Positions 19,367 to 27,684 of a stretch of 64,000 nt of DNA are shown here, in pieces. This DNA comes from Pedosphaera sp. (GTDB taxonomy: Bacteria; Verrucomicrobiota; Verrucomicrobiia; Limisphaerales; AAA164-E04). Position 1 is the first letter of the stretch, and each line of letters opens with the position of its first letter. The stretch is from NCBI GenBank assembly GCA_002690655.1, contig NZFL01000001.1:62001-126000 (forward strand). Reading direction: 5' to 3'. A model generated the notes under the pieces. The model saw only the letters and a list, made by a program, of their open reading frames with translations, did no database searches and was not told the origin of the DNA. The translations under genes were made by a program, and so were the position numbers.

Positions 19367-20400
19367 ACCAAATCGCAATCTTGTGCAGGAAAATCCCCGC
19401 GCTGTGTGCGTGCATTTTCGCCCTCGTCTTTCAAGACAGGATGTGCGGTGGTTCCCTTGACTCAATCATCGATTCCATTGATCCAGACATTTCAAAATGG
19501 GCTTCTCTGGTCATCGCTCATAACACTGAAGGCCAAACTGAATTCGATTGGCATTATTACCGCAACAGTCGTGAAACTGTTGATTTCTGGCCAGCAAGCA
19601 CGATCAAAATTTACACTGTCGTGGCTGCTTTGGAATACTTGAACGAACTAAAAAGACCTTTGGATTCGACATTGGTATTCGAGAGACAAACTGATGATCT
19701 TTGGCATTTGGATACGGCACGTACGATGCGTGAGATGATCAGTGAGGTTTTCCGTCGATCCTCAAATGAAGACTATAGCTTGCTTCTTCGATTTGTCGGT
19801 ATCGATCGAATCAACACACAATTCCTCATTCCCGAAAAAGGATTCCCTCATTCTGCACTCATGCGGGATTATGTCACACACAGACCGATAGTGTATGAAA
19901 ATACCGAACCCCAGCGAATTCATATCATTACCTCCCAACAGGAATCCATGACCCTCACCCACACCTGGTCTGGTATCTCTTTTGCCGAACAACGAGGCGC
20001 CACGATTTTGAGTTCGAAGACCGGGAACTGCACATCAACCGCTGAACTCGCTGAGTGCATGCGCCGCATCATGTTCCATGAATCCATTCCTGAAGCAGAG
20101 CGCTATCAACTGACCAATGCACAAGTGGACGCCATCCGTTACGGTGGTGGCGGCCTTTACGGCCTTGAGAATAAAGAAGCCGGGCCTTATGCATGGGAAA
20201 GTGATTTAAAGAAAATATTTCCAAAGGCACGCTATTTTCACAAAGCAGGAATGATCAGCAATTACACGCTGGATGTAGCCTATATTGCGGATGAGAATTC
20301 CAACACGCGCTTTATCCTTAGCCTTGCTGCCAAAACCGGTAAAGGGGATACCATCCGCAAAATGGCAGGTGCCCTCGCCAGATGGGTGCACTCTCAATGA
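19363..20400 (+). CDS. Beta-lactamase-like serine hydrolase, exported
   Basis: A 345-residue protein with an N-terminal hydrophobic stretch that probably exports it. It has a class A penicillin-binding/serine hydrolase layout: PASTIKIYT gives the SxxK nucleophile motif (about residue 80), RRSSNEDYSLLLRF the SxN motif, and RYFHKAGMISNY the third motif, KAG in place of the usual KTG. Such proteins hydrolyse beta-lactams or act on cell wall peptides; the altered third motif leaves the substrate open. It overlaps mntR by ATGA, so the pair is translationally coupled, an unusual partnership. Confidence 0.7.
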   Translation: MNQIAILCRKIPALCACIFALVFQDRMCGGSLDSIIDSIDPDISKWASLVIAHNTEGQTEFDWHYYRNSRETVDFWPASTIKIYTVVAALEYLNELKRPLDSTLVFERQTDDLWHLDTARTMREMISEVFRRSSNEDYSLLLRFVGIDRINTQFLIPEKGFPHSALMRDYVTHRPIVYENTEPQRIHIITSQQESMTLTHTWSGISFAEQRGATILSSKTGNCTSTAELAECMRRIMFHESIPEAERYQLTNAQVDAIRYGGGGLYGLENKEAGPYAWESDLKKIFPKARYFHKAGMISNYTLDVAYIADENSNTRFILSLAAKTGKGDTIRKMAGALARWVHSQ

Positions 20401-20704
20401 CTGCTGGAGTATTTTGTGATCACAAAGTGAAGTTGACTGATCTGCCATACACAGATAATTGCGGGATATCCCGTCGAGCAACCCTCGTGGTTTTCATACT
20501 TTCTGCTCATGCTAACTTGGGATCCCATGAAATCTTCAAGAACAAGCCACCTTTTACTATCCCGCAACACAGATAAAAGATTCCGTGCTGTTCAGTAAAG
20601 GCTGATCCCGTCAAATCCCACCATATTGACCCCGAACAAATCCGTATATTCTTACGTATGATTGACGTGAACTCATAACAGCTGGATGATTGAATTCATC
20701 TGGA
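20401..20704. other. Intergenic region with two perfect palindromes
   Basis: No gene is supported between the serine hydrolase and the thioesterase. The stretch holds a 14-bp perfect palindrome TTTGTGATCACAAA at 20413-20426 and a 12-bp one CGGGATATCCCG at 20462-20473. Either could be a dimeric regulator site. The first is Crp-like in its TGTGA/TCACA arms but has no spacer. No T-run follows, so neither looks like a terminator. Confidence 0.35.
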
Positions 20705-21217
20705 ATGCGTGACATGGTTCTTCGCATGGAGACATTGCCACAAACCACGGCCTGCTTCGGCTGCGGACATGGAAATCCTGCCGGTGTTTCACTCAAGATG
20801 AGAACGGATGGAAAGGCGGTTTATGCCGACTGGACACCTCGTCAGGAACATGCAGGTTTCAGTCACGCTGTACACGGTGGAGTCATTGCAACGGTTATTG
20901 ATGAAATGATGGCGTGGGCCTGTGGAATTCTGGGAGGTAAATTTGCCTATTCTGTCGATATGAACATCCGCTATCACAAGGTAATCGAACCGGGTATGAA
21001 GATCCAATGTATTGGTAATCTTGATGAAAACCGGCGTGGAAAGCTCTTTTTGGCAAGCGCACAGCTTCTGATGGACGACGCCAAGGCAGCCTCTGGATCA
21101 GCCAAGTTTTTTCCATTGAGAGGACATCAGGAATCGATGCTCCAATCCGAATTTGGAAACCAATGGGAGGAAATACAAGGAGCGATGAACAAATACAGGA
21201 TACCTCATCGGATATGA
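20690..21217 (+). CDS. PaaI-like hotdog thioesterase
   Basis: A hotdog-fold protein of up to 175 residues. ACFGCGHGNPAGVSLKM near the N-terminus and HGGVIATVIDEMMAWA in the middle are the family marks; the latter carries the catalytic region that hydrolyses acyl-CoA-type thioesters. The start is uncertain: a TTG at 20690, or ATGs at 20705 and slightly later, all precede the conserved METLPQTTACFGCG. The 20705 ATG seems most natural. It leads a plus-strand group with the HD-domain gene and hisA. Confidence 0.8.
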   Translation: MNSSGMRDMVLRMETLPQTTACFGCGHGNPAGVSLKMRTDGKAVYADWTPRQEHAGFSHAVHGGVIATVIDEMMAWACGILGGKFAYSVDMNIRYHKVIEPGMKIQCIGNLDENRRGKLFLASAQLLMDDAKAASGSAKFFPLRGHQESMLQSEFGNQWEEIQGAMNKYRIPHRI

Positions 21218-21241
21218 AATTAAACGCGAGAGAACGTTGAC

Positions 21242-21694
21242 ATGGATATGCTGGAAAAGGCCATTGGCATTGCACTTAAAGCACATCAGGACCAGATTGA
21301 TAAATACGGCCGCCCCTATGTTTTGCATCCCGTTCGGGTCATGGCCCGCTTCAGGAACCCGGTCCTCCAGCAAATCGCTATCCTGCATGATGTGGTTGAG
21401 GACAGCGCATGGACCTGCAAGCAATTGAGGGCTCAAAAATTTTCAGTAGAGATCATAGAAGCTATCGATGCACTCACACGCCGACAAGGTGAACCATATG
21501 ATTCCTTGATCGAGCGAGCCGCGCTCAATCCCCTCGCCCTTCAAGTAAAGCTTGCCGATTTGGAGGACAACATGGACATTCGCCGCATGAAAGACATAAC
21601 ACAGCAGGACGGGGAACGTTTAAATCGTTATCGCGAAGCTCATGCAAAATTAAGTTCGGTAAAAGAGCAGCAAATAAGTCAAATCTCAGATTAA
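21242..21694 (+). CDS. HD-domain hydrolase resembling (p)ppGpp hydrolases
   Basis: A 150-residue single-domain protein with the metal-dependent HD layout of MESH1/SpoT hydrolase domains: AHQDQIDKYGRPYVLHPVRVM supplies two histidines, AILHDVVEDSAWT the HD pair, and LQVKLADLEDNMDI the distal aspartate. No synthetase or TGS domain is present, so it could be a small alarmone hydrolase that removes pyrophosphate from (p)ppGpp, or act on another nucleotide. It lies 24 bp after the thioesterase and 9 bp before hisA, so the three are probably cotranscribed. Confidence 0.8.
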   Translation: MDMLEKAIGIALKAHQDQIDKYGRPYVLHPVRVMARFRNPVLQQIAILHDVVEDSAWTCKQLRAQKFSVEIIEAIDALTRRQGEPYDSLIERAALNPLALQVKLADLEDNMDIRRMKDITQQDGERLNRYREAHAKLSSVKEQQISQISD

Positions 21695-21703
21695 GGATAA
21701 ACC

Positions 21704-22465
21704 ATGTTTCGTCCCTGTATCGATCTTCACAATGGCCAGGTAAAACAAATCGTAGGCGGCACGCTGACCGACAAAGGTGACCAGCTGGAAACCAACTTTG
21801 TTTCAGAACGATCCAGCGCTTGGTTCGCCAAACTTTATCGCAAAGATGAACTGAAAGGTGGGCATGTGATCCAACTGGGTCCGGGCAATAAGGAAGCTGC
21901 ATGTGCTGCCCTGCGAGCCTATCCTGATGGCCTTCAGATCGGTGGAGGCATTCACGCTGACAACGCACTCGAATTCATAGAAGCTGGTGCCTCTCATGTC
22001 ATTGTCACCTCCTGGATCTTCGATGGCCCCATTTTAAGACGCGATCGTTTGGATGCCCTGATGGAAACGGTCGGAGCCGAACAACTCGTGCTCGACTTGA
22101 GCTGTCGATTGCGAGATGACTCCTATTACGTCGTCACGAACCGCTGGCAAACCTTTACAGATTTGATATTAAGTCGTTCTGTTCTGGAAGATCTGGCAAG
22201 CTACTGTGATGAATTTCTGGTTCATGGAGTCGATGTCGAAGGTTTATGTGCAGGCGTAGATATAGAATTAGTGAAGAAACTCAGTAAATGGAGCCCAATC
22301 CCGATCACCTATGCAGGAGGTGCCCGCTCGATGGAAGATTTACAGTCAGTTCACGATGAGAGCCAAGGAAAGGTTGATCTCACCATCGGCTCAGCTCTGG
22401 ATATTTTTGGAGGGACGGGTCTTACTTACGAGGAGGCGGTGGAATTTAACCGCCGACACGTTTGA
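21704..22465 (+). CDS. hisA: Eukaryotic-type HisA (ProFAR isomerase)
   Basis: A 253-residue TIM barrel that matches the fungal/plant HIS6 form rather than usual bacterial HisA: CIDLHNGQVKQIVGGTL at the start, LQIGGGIHADNALEFIEAGASHVIVTSW in the middle, then VLDLSCRLRDDSYYVVTNRWQTFTD, DVEGLCAGVD and ITYAGGARSMEDL. It converts ProFAR to PRFAR, step four of histidine synthesis. A TAAGGAT ribosome site precedes the ATG. No other his gene is nearby. Its stop codon directly abuts the stop of the convergent propeller gene. Confidence 0.9.
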   Translation: MFRPCIDLHNGQVKQIVGGTLTDKGDQLETNFVSERSSAWFAKLYRKDELKGGHVIQLGPGNKEAACAALRAYPDGLQIGGGIHADNALEFIEAGASHVIVTSWIFDGPILRRDRLDALMETVGAEQLVLDLSCRLRDDSYYVVTNRWQTFTDLILSRSVLEDLASYCDEFLVHGVDVEGLCAGVDIELVKKLSKWSPIPITYAGGARSMEDLQSVHDESQGKVDLTIGSALDIFGGTGLTYEEAVEFNRRHV

Positions 22466-23824
22466 TTATTTGTTTTGTGACTGAGAGCTTGGTTCACCTT
22501 CGTTTTGGAACGTGGCGGGGGATACATTTTTTTCAAGACAATACAAAAATTTTTCGCCCCGTAAGAATAGTTGATTTCCCACCAGTGCAGGCGAAGCACT
22601 GAAAACGTCGTTGAGTCGGTTTACCGAAAGAAGTTTCGAATCCTCCGCATTACTCATGACAAGAGTGATACCTTCACGACTCGTGATATAAATTCGATCA
22701 GCCGCACCGACTGGAGACGCGAATAGAACCCTGACCAATGGCAACCGATAGGGACCACCCAGGGGTTCGCCTGTCATGAGATCCACGCAGGATAGAATTC
22801 CCTGAAGATGCCTGAGAAAATAAAGTTTCTTGCCATAGAGCAGCGGACTGGGAACATAAGGAGTCAAGCGGTTCATACTCCAGACAATTTGATTCGTATC
22901 TGTTAAATCACCAGTGGCACCTTCAAGCCGTATCGCCAGCATGGCTTGCCAGTCGTAACTGTTGGATGCCACCAGCAGACCATGGCCGGCAACAGGAGTT
23001 GCAACCACATTGCGAGAAAGACCACCGCATTCCCATATTACTTTCCCGGTCAGCAAATCATATGATCGGATTTTACCCGTCGCACTCACAATGACCTGAG
23101 GCTTACCAGACTCCTCAACGATCAAGGGCGTGGACCACGAAGTTGACTCATTTCGCGATACTTTCCATATCTCACTACCATTCGATTTATCCAAACAATA
23201 TACAGCTGACTCTCCCTCGTGATCCCAGTTCACGATCAGTCGATCATCATGTAAAACAGGCGAGGAGCCTTCCCCATGAGCGTGACGAGTCTGCATTTGA
23301 CCGAAGTCACGTTCCCATATGAGATCACCCTGCATGTTCAATCCGTAAAGACCATGCGACCCGAAAGACACGATGACATGCTCCCCATCCGTGACGGGCG
23401 AGGCTGAGGCTAAACTTCCGGTGTCATGACCGCCTTCATGCGGAAAGGTGCGATGCAGATCACGTTGATAACGGAGAGAACCATTCTGACGATTGTAAGC
23501 CAGCATACTGAATAAATGGTCTTTTGATACAGGGAGGTTGTCATGAGCGCCATCAGCTTGATTGTGAATGGGTGGCTTTTCAGGTCCAACAGGAATCGCG
23601 CAAGACACGAAAACGGTATCCTTCCATACGACAGGAGTCGAATGCCCCTTTCCGGGAAGCGAGGATTTCCACCGCATATTTGAATCCTCCGACCATTTCA
23701 CCGGAGGATTGGCTTTGGGCCCAACCCCATTGTTCAAGGGTCCGCGCCATTGCGGCCAGTACAACAAAGGGTCCTCTGCTGCAAGTGACCCGCAAAAAAA
23801 AACCAATAGCACAAGCCACTTCAT
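22466..23824 (-). CDS. Secreted PQQ-like beta-propeller protein
   Basis: I start it at 23824 (MKWLVLLVFFCGSLAAEDP), which gives a clean signal peptide; the ORF track start at 23896 adds 24 residues that belong to the overlapping transposase region. The 452-residue product opens with YWPQWRGPLNNG, the usual entry to this family, followed by repeats such as YGLNMQGDLIWERDFG, YCLDKSNGSEIWKVSR and YDLLTGKVIWECGGL. It is probably periplasmic. Such proteins are abundant in this phylum and largely without assigned function. Its ATG overlaps the transposase stop codon (ATGA). Confidence 0.85.
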   Translation of the reverse strand: MKWLVLLVFFCGSLAAEDPLLYWPQWRGPLNNGVGPKANPPVKWSEDSNMRWKSSLPGKGHSTPVVWKDTVFVSCAIPVGPEKPPIHNQADGAHDNLPVSKDHLFSMLAYNRQNGSLRYQRDLHRTFPHEGGHDTGSLASASPVTDGEHVIVSFGSHGLYGLNMQGDLIWERDFGQMQTRHAHGEGSSPVLHDDRLIVNWDHEGESAVYCLDKSNGSEIWKVSRNESTSWSTPLIVEESGKPQVIVSATGKIRSYDLLTGKVIWECGGLSRNVVATPVAGHGLLVASNSYDWQAMLAIRLEGATGDLTDTNQIVWSMNRLTPYVPSPLLYGKKLYFLRHLQGILSCVDLMTGEPLGGPYRLPLVRVLFASPVGAADRIYITSREGITLVMSNAEDSKLLSVNRLNDVFSASPALVGNQLFLRGEKFLYCLEKNVSPATFQNEGEPSSQSQNK

Positions 23825-24795
23825 TTGGAATGGGTCCCGACTATTTCTTCTTTTTGTAATCTCTCCAGCGACAGTAAGTTGGATACATAGGTCCATGATC
23901 CCATATGCAAATGCTCAGCCGTCCATTTGAGAGACATGGTTGTTCGTTTTCGTATTTCAGCAGCCAGCTTGATTTTAACTGGATCGCCTTTACGCATTTG
24001 TTTTAGATGAGAAACAGAAAGCTTTTCTCTGCGCAAGAGTTCCTTGAGCAAGTCCATGGCTTTCATTCTCTGCGATTCCCTGAAAATGACTCCTGACTGA
24101 GCTTCATTTTCGTCCGCTGCGGCATCTAATTTTACCAGAAGCTCCCTTCGATTGGCTTCTTCCCCATAGAACCAGCCTTTTCGAATGGCCTCGTAGTCTT
24201 GAAGCGAGCCAGCAAGTTCTTGTAGTTTCCTGTCTTCCATTAACAGTTCGAAGCGATGACGACCGGACATATTATCCGTTTGAACACCTTTTTCTGCCAT
24301 CAATGGACGTGGTTCCAGCCAGATGGGACGCTGAGTGGGTTCAAGAAGATAGAGCGGATAACTGCTCCAAGGGTAATCTTTGAGTGCCTGCTCCCGAGTT
24401 AATAGATTGGAACGTACAGGATTCAAGTGAATGTAGTCGCAAACCTTGTGCAGATATCCCGTATTGCTTCCGTCGACGATCAAAGATTTGTATCGACCTG
24501 CAAAAAGGTGGCCTACGCGCTTATGCCGTTTGTTAAAACGGGTGGAGTAGGTTCCAAGAAGCCATTTCATACCCGCAACCAGATTGGGCTGAGGTGTTTC
24601 AAGACAGAGATGAAAATGATTGCCCATCAAGCAGAATGCGGTAACACGCCAGCCTGTTTTTTCGCAAGTTTCCCCTAATGCCTTGATGAACATTTTGCGA
24701 TCCTTTGCATCCAGAAAGATGTCTTGCTTGCCATTGCCGCGGCTCATCAAATGATAAACAGCCCCAGCATATTCGACACGGAGTTTTCGAGCCAT
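23821..24795 (-). CDS. REP-associated tyrosine transposase (RAYT, Y1 family)
   Basis: A 324-residue single-strand DNA transposase of the IS200/Y1 superfamily. The N-terminal MARKLRVEYAGAVYHLMSRGN is typical. The HUH metal motif is GNHFHLCLET, and the nucleophile tyrosine is probably in CDYIHLNPVR or slightly before. A C-terminal HTH-like tail, RTTMSLKWTAEHLHMGSW, is found in the large RAYT group. Such enzymes act on REP palindromes and are often single-copy domesticated genes. A matching repeat half lies 30 bp upstream, and a second copy occurs at 60741-60790. The stop overlaps the start of the propeller gene. Confidence 0.9.
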   Translation of the reverse strand: MARKLRVEYAGAVYHLMSRGNGKQDIFLDAKDRKMFIKALGETCEKTGWRVTAFCLMGNHFHLCLETPQPNLVAGMKWLLGTYSTRFNKRHKRVGHLFAGRYKSLIVDGSNTGYLHKVCDYIHLNPVRSNLLTREQALKDYPWSSYPLYLLEPTQRPIWLEPRPLMAEKGVQTDNMSGRHRFELLMEDRKLQELAGSLQDYEAIRKGWFYGEEANRRELLVKLDAAADENEAQSGVIFRESQRMKAMDLLKELLRREKLSVSHLKQMRKGDPVKIKLAAEIRKRTTMSLKWTAEHLHMGSWTYVSNLLSLERLQKEEIVGTHSK

Positions 24796-24824
24796 GAGAA
24801 TAAATTACTACTCAGCGGACCAGG

Positions 24825-24848
24825 TGTCAATAGTTAGGACTGACCCTT
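24825..24848. repeat. REP-like half element upstream of the RAYT
   Basis: The plus strand reads TAGTTAGGACTGACCCTT here; on the minus strand this is AAGGGTCAGTCCTAACTA followed by TTGACA. It closely matches the left arm of the palindrome at 60741 (GGGTCAGTCCCTACTATTGA). Its place just upstream of the transposase start is where RAYT-recognised repeats are commonly found. Only one arm is evident at this site. Confidence 0.6.
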
Positions 24849-25062
24849 ATTGTATTTTAAGAATGGCATGGATCTTGTTGTTATTCAGTTGCAAGAAGCA
24901 CTTGAAATTATCAACCGGCCCCGAGGGTCTGCAGGAGTAATGTGATGAGATTTAAATATGCGCAAGAAAGAGTTCGCCAATTAAAAGGAAGTCTTGAACC
25001 GACGGAGAGTTCGGTCGTAATCGATTGGCCGACCATGGATCAAAAGGGGAAGGAATTGAAAA

Positions 25063-26091
25063 TTAAACAGATTCGATCTGTCCGGAGTAAACAGATCGAG
25101 CTTCGGCTTCGCAAATGCGAATCGCATTCAATCCATCTTCAGGGGTGACAACACTGGGCCGTTTCTCCTGATTAATACAGTCCACCAGATGCTGGATTTC
25201 ACCAGCGTAGCCATCGAGACCTTCCATCTTGATGGTGCGGCCTTCTTGACCGGCTTCAAACAATTTCAAGGCATCATCACCACGGGCAATGTCATAATCC
25301 ACTGTGGCATTTTCAAAAACGGCGTTGTAGGCCATATTAAAACCAAATCCGGGTGTCATCGCCCAACTTCCCTCTGCTGAGATACAGGCGCCTGAATCAG
25401 TCATGTATTGCGTCACGACATGATCAACAGCACCACTGACTTTGGTGAATCCGGTGGAAAAAACGGCCTTGGGCACACCAAAACAGAACTGCACAAAATC
25501 CGTATCGTGAATGTGAAGGTCAAGAAGGGCTCCTCCGGATTTTTCACCATTCAAGTAATTCTGCTGACTCCACGCCGGTGGTTCCGCGATTCGTCGGAAA
25601 CGAACTCCCAAAACTTTTCCATAGGTATTTTTATCGATGGCTTTTTTCAAAAAAGCCCATTCCGGCCAAAAGCGCAAACACATGGCAGGCATGAAATGTG
25701 TCTTGGGTGCTTGCACTGCTTTGACTAGTTTTTCGGCCTCGTCACGTGTGCGCGTAATGGGTTTCTCACAAAGTACGTGCTTGCCCTTGCTCAAGGATCG
25801 AATCGCAAGATCAGTATGGGTATCGGTGGGAGAGCATATGTCGACCAGCTGAAGCCCGGGGTGATCAAGGAATGTATCGACATCTTTGTATCCCTTGATT
25901 TTTGCCATGTCCAGTTTGACTGGCTCCTGATCTCCGACATTTCCAAAAACACCACTCAAATCCCCGTCCAACCTTCGTCCACTTGGGTTACAAACGGCCA
26001 CTATCTCCACGTCTTCAAGTTGACGATAGGCTTTGATATGGGCCACGGACATGAAACCCAATCCAATGATACCTGCCTTGACTTTATCCAT
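25063..26091 (-). CDS. Gfo/Idh/MocA family sugar oxidoreductase
   Basis: A 342-residue cytoplasmic dehydrogenase: the Rossmann opening GIIGLGFMSVAHIKAY binds NAD(P), the family motif HVLCEKPITRT holds the EKP lysine, and DLHIHDTDFVQFCFG gives the substrate-side aspartate and histidine. Members oxidise or reduce sugars, inositols or their derivatives. It lies 12 bp downstream of the sugar isomerase gene, so the two probably work on the same sugar. Confidence 0.92.
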   Translation of the reverse strand: MDKVKAGIIGLGFMSVAHIKAYRQLEDVEIVAVCNPSGRRLDGDLSGVFGNVGDQEPVKLDMAKIKGYKDVDTFLDHPGLQLVDICSPTDTHTDLAIRSLSKGKHVLCEKPITRTRDEAEKLVKAVQAPKTHFMPAMCLRFWPEWAFLKKAIDKNTYGKVLGVRFRRIAEPPAWSQQNYLNGEKSGGALLDLHIHDTDFVQFCFGVPKAVFSTGFTKVSGAVDHVVTQYMTDSGACISAEGSWAMTPGFGFNMAYNAVFENATVDYDIARGDDALKLFEAGQEGRTIKMEGLDGYAGEIQHLVDCINQEKRPSVVTPEDGLNAIRICEAEARSVYSGQIESV

Positions 26092-26103
26092 GATCTCGAT
26101 GCG

Positions 26104-26943
26104 TCAACCTACCAGATCGCTGACATAGTTTTTTGCTGCAAGAATATCTTCAACACGCTGTTCGCCTGCTTCACGCTCAATAGCAAAGGTACCTGTATAT
26201 TCAAGTTGATTGAGCGTGGCGAAGAAATCCTTCCAATCCACCTGACCAGTCCCGGACTGAACCTCTTCACCCCATTGACCGGCCTCGAGGGTGCGCGTCG
26301 CATCTTTGATGTGACACTGTTTGAGATAAGGCGCCAGAACCTTGAGTGCCTCAATAGGATCTCCCTTATCGTAAAGAATCATGTTGGCAGGATCAAAATT
26401 GACACCCACATTAGGCAATGCGAGTTGATCGAGGAAATCTTTGAGTGTTTCAGCGGTCTCCTGACCTGTTTCAAAACCAAGGTCCATTTCATTTTCACCG
26501 AAAAGTTCACCGATTTGACGAATTCTATTCATCAACTTGGCAAACGCTGGATCACTCGGCTCATGGGGTAAAAATCCCGCATGAAAAGTAACGAGTTTCA
26601 AACCCAGATCTTTGGCAACAAGGATATTCTCTTTGAAATTGGCAAGGTTTTCAGGCCAGGTAGAATCGGGTACCACGCCTCCCGTTTCCTTGATAGCCTC
26701 CATGGTCGAGTAATCCTCTCCGACCGTCACCATCATACCAGAAACTTGCGAAATGTCAGATTCGCGGCACAGATCCCCATACCTTCCCCAGATCGCAGGG
26801 TTTTCCCGCAGGGGATCCAAGGCAATCTGTACTTTTGAAATACCTATCGTTTTTAAGTGAGCAAGCAGCGCTTCGGGCGTCTCAGGCTGGAGTGACCAAG
26901 TACAGACGGCCAATCTATCTTCAACAGGCAATGGTAAACTCAT
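26104..26943 (-). CDS. Sugar phosphate isomerase/epimerase
   Basis: A 279-residue xylose isomerase-like TIM barrel. Metal-binding blocks are readable: LVTFHAGFLPHE, MDLGFETGQETAETL, VGVNFDPANMILYDKGD, QCHIKDATR and the final FAIEREAG. It is the first of a pair with the Gfo/Idh/MocA gene and probably makes the keto/aldo form that the dehydrogenase uses, or the reverse. It is related to but distinct from the isomerase at 14398-15276. It starts 16 bp after the Skp/OmpH stop, so it might be read through from the envelope genes. Confidence 0.88.
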   Translation of the reverse strand: MSLPLPVEDRLAVCTWSLQPETPEALLAHLKTIGISKVQIALDPLRENPAIWGRYGDLCRESDISQVSGMMVTVGEDYSTMEAIKETGGVVPDSTWPENLANFKENILVAKDLGLKLVTFHAGFLPHEPSDPAFAKLMNRIRQIGELFGENEMDLGFETGQETAETLKDFLDQLALPNVGVNFDPANMILYDKGDPIEALKVLAPYLKQCHIKDATRTLEAGQWGEEVQSGTGQVDWKDFFATLNQLEYTGTFAIEREAGEQRVEDILAAKNYVSDLVG

Positions 26944-26959
26944 AAGGAATGACTCAGGG

Positions 26960-27538
26960 TTAATTACCTACATTTTCCTTCGCATTGAGAAGAGAAAGCA
27001 CTTTGTCCGTCAAATCATTGGAACCATCGTTGTAGAGAACAATCGGTGTTTCAGTTCTTGCTACCGCAGCGCTGTCAATAACCATAGACAATCCGTCTGC
27101 TTTTGCAATTTGTGCGATTTTTTCGCGTATGTCCCGCACGATGTTCTTCTTCATGCGAGCTTGTGTTTCGGCAATCTGAGAGCGTGTGGTGTTGTCGTAA
27201 TCGGTAATGTCTTTCTCCAAACCGCGCACTTCGACAAGTTTTGCGTCCGCTTCCTTGCCTCGCTTCTGGCGCTCGGCGTTTGAAAGAGCACCTTCGTCGG
27301 CGCTCTCACGCATTTTGCGGTATTCTTCATTGATCGCCTGATATTGCTGGATGAGCTTTTCCCGACGTATCTGGTAGTCCTTACCCTGCGTCTGAAGATT
27401 GTCCGAAATCTGTTTTGTTTTCCAGTATCCGTCAAAGACTTTTTGCAAATCAATGGTGGCAATCTTGCCCTGCGCCTGAGTTAGCGGACTTGAAATGATT
27501 CCAAGTAAAAGAGCGAGCGATAGGATGGTTTGTTTCAT
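26960..27538 (-). CDS. OmpH/Skp-family periplasmic chaperone
   Basis: A 192-residue protein with a signal peptide (MKQTILSLALLLGIISSPLTQAQ) followed by KIATIDLQKVFDGYWKTKQ, the standard Skp start. Then comes a long charged helix region (about residues 40-140) that would form the coiled-coil tentacles, and a C-terminal strand region (GLSMVIDSAAV). Skp escorts unfolded outer-membrane proteins to the BAM complex. It lies 146 bp downstream of bamA on the same strand, the usual pairing. Confidence 0.9.
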   Translation of the reverse strand: MKQTILSLALLLGIISSPLTQAQGKIATIDLQKVFDGYWKTKQISDNLQTQGKDYQIRREKLIQQYQAINEEYRKMRESADEGALSNAERQKRGKEADAKLVEVRGLEKDITDYDNTTRSQIAETQARMKKNIVRDIREKIAQIAKADGLSMVIDSAAVARTETPIVLYNDGSNDLTDKVLSLLNAKENVGN

Positions 27539-27684
27539 CTTATTTTATCTGTCGTTGTTATGATCAATAGAAACTAAGGAAGAAATGTTGCTCAAGTTGA
27601 GACATTTCCTCAATGATGTTTTCTCAAGATTTGTTAAAAAACTGCATCTCTTGCTGGAAATGAGAAGGTCCCTCTGAATTGTCC

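Noticed and set aside
20005-20030. SKTGN in the serine hydrolase as the KTG motif
   Set aside because: It comes too early and is not in a strand context; the later HKAG before a strand fits the third motif better.
24942-25148. 68-residue plus-strand ORF beside the RAYT
   Set aside because: It runs into the 3' end of the opposite-strand oxidoreductase gene and shows no domain or composition sign of a protein.
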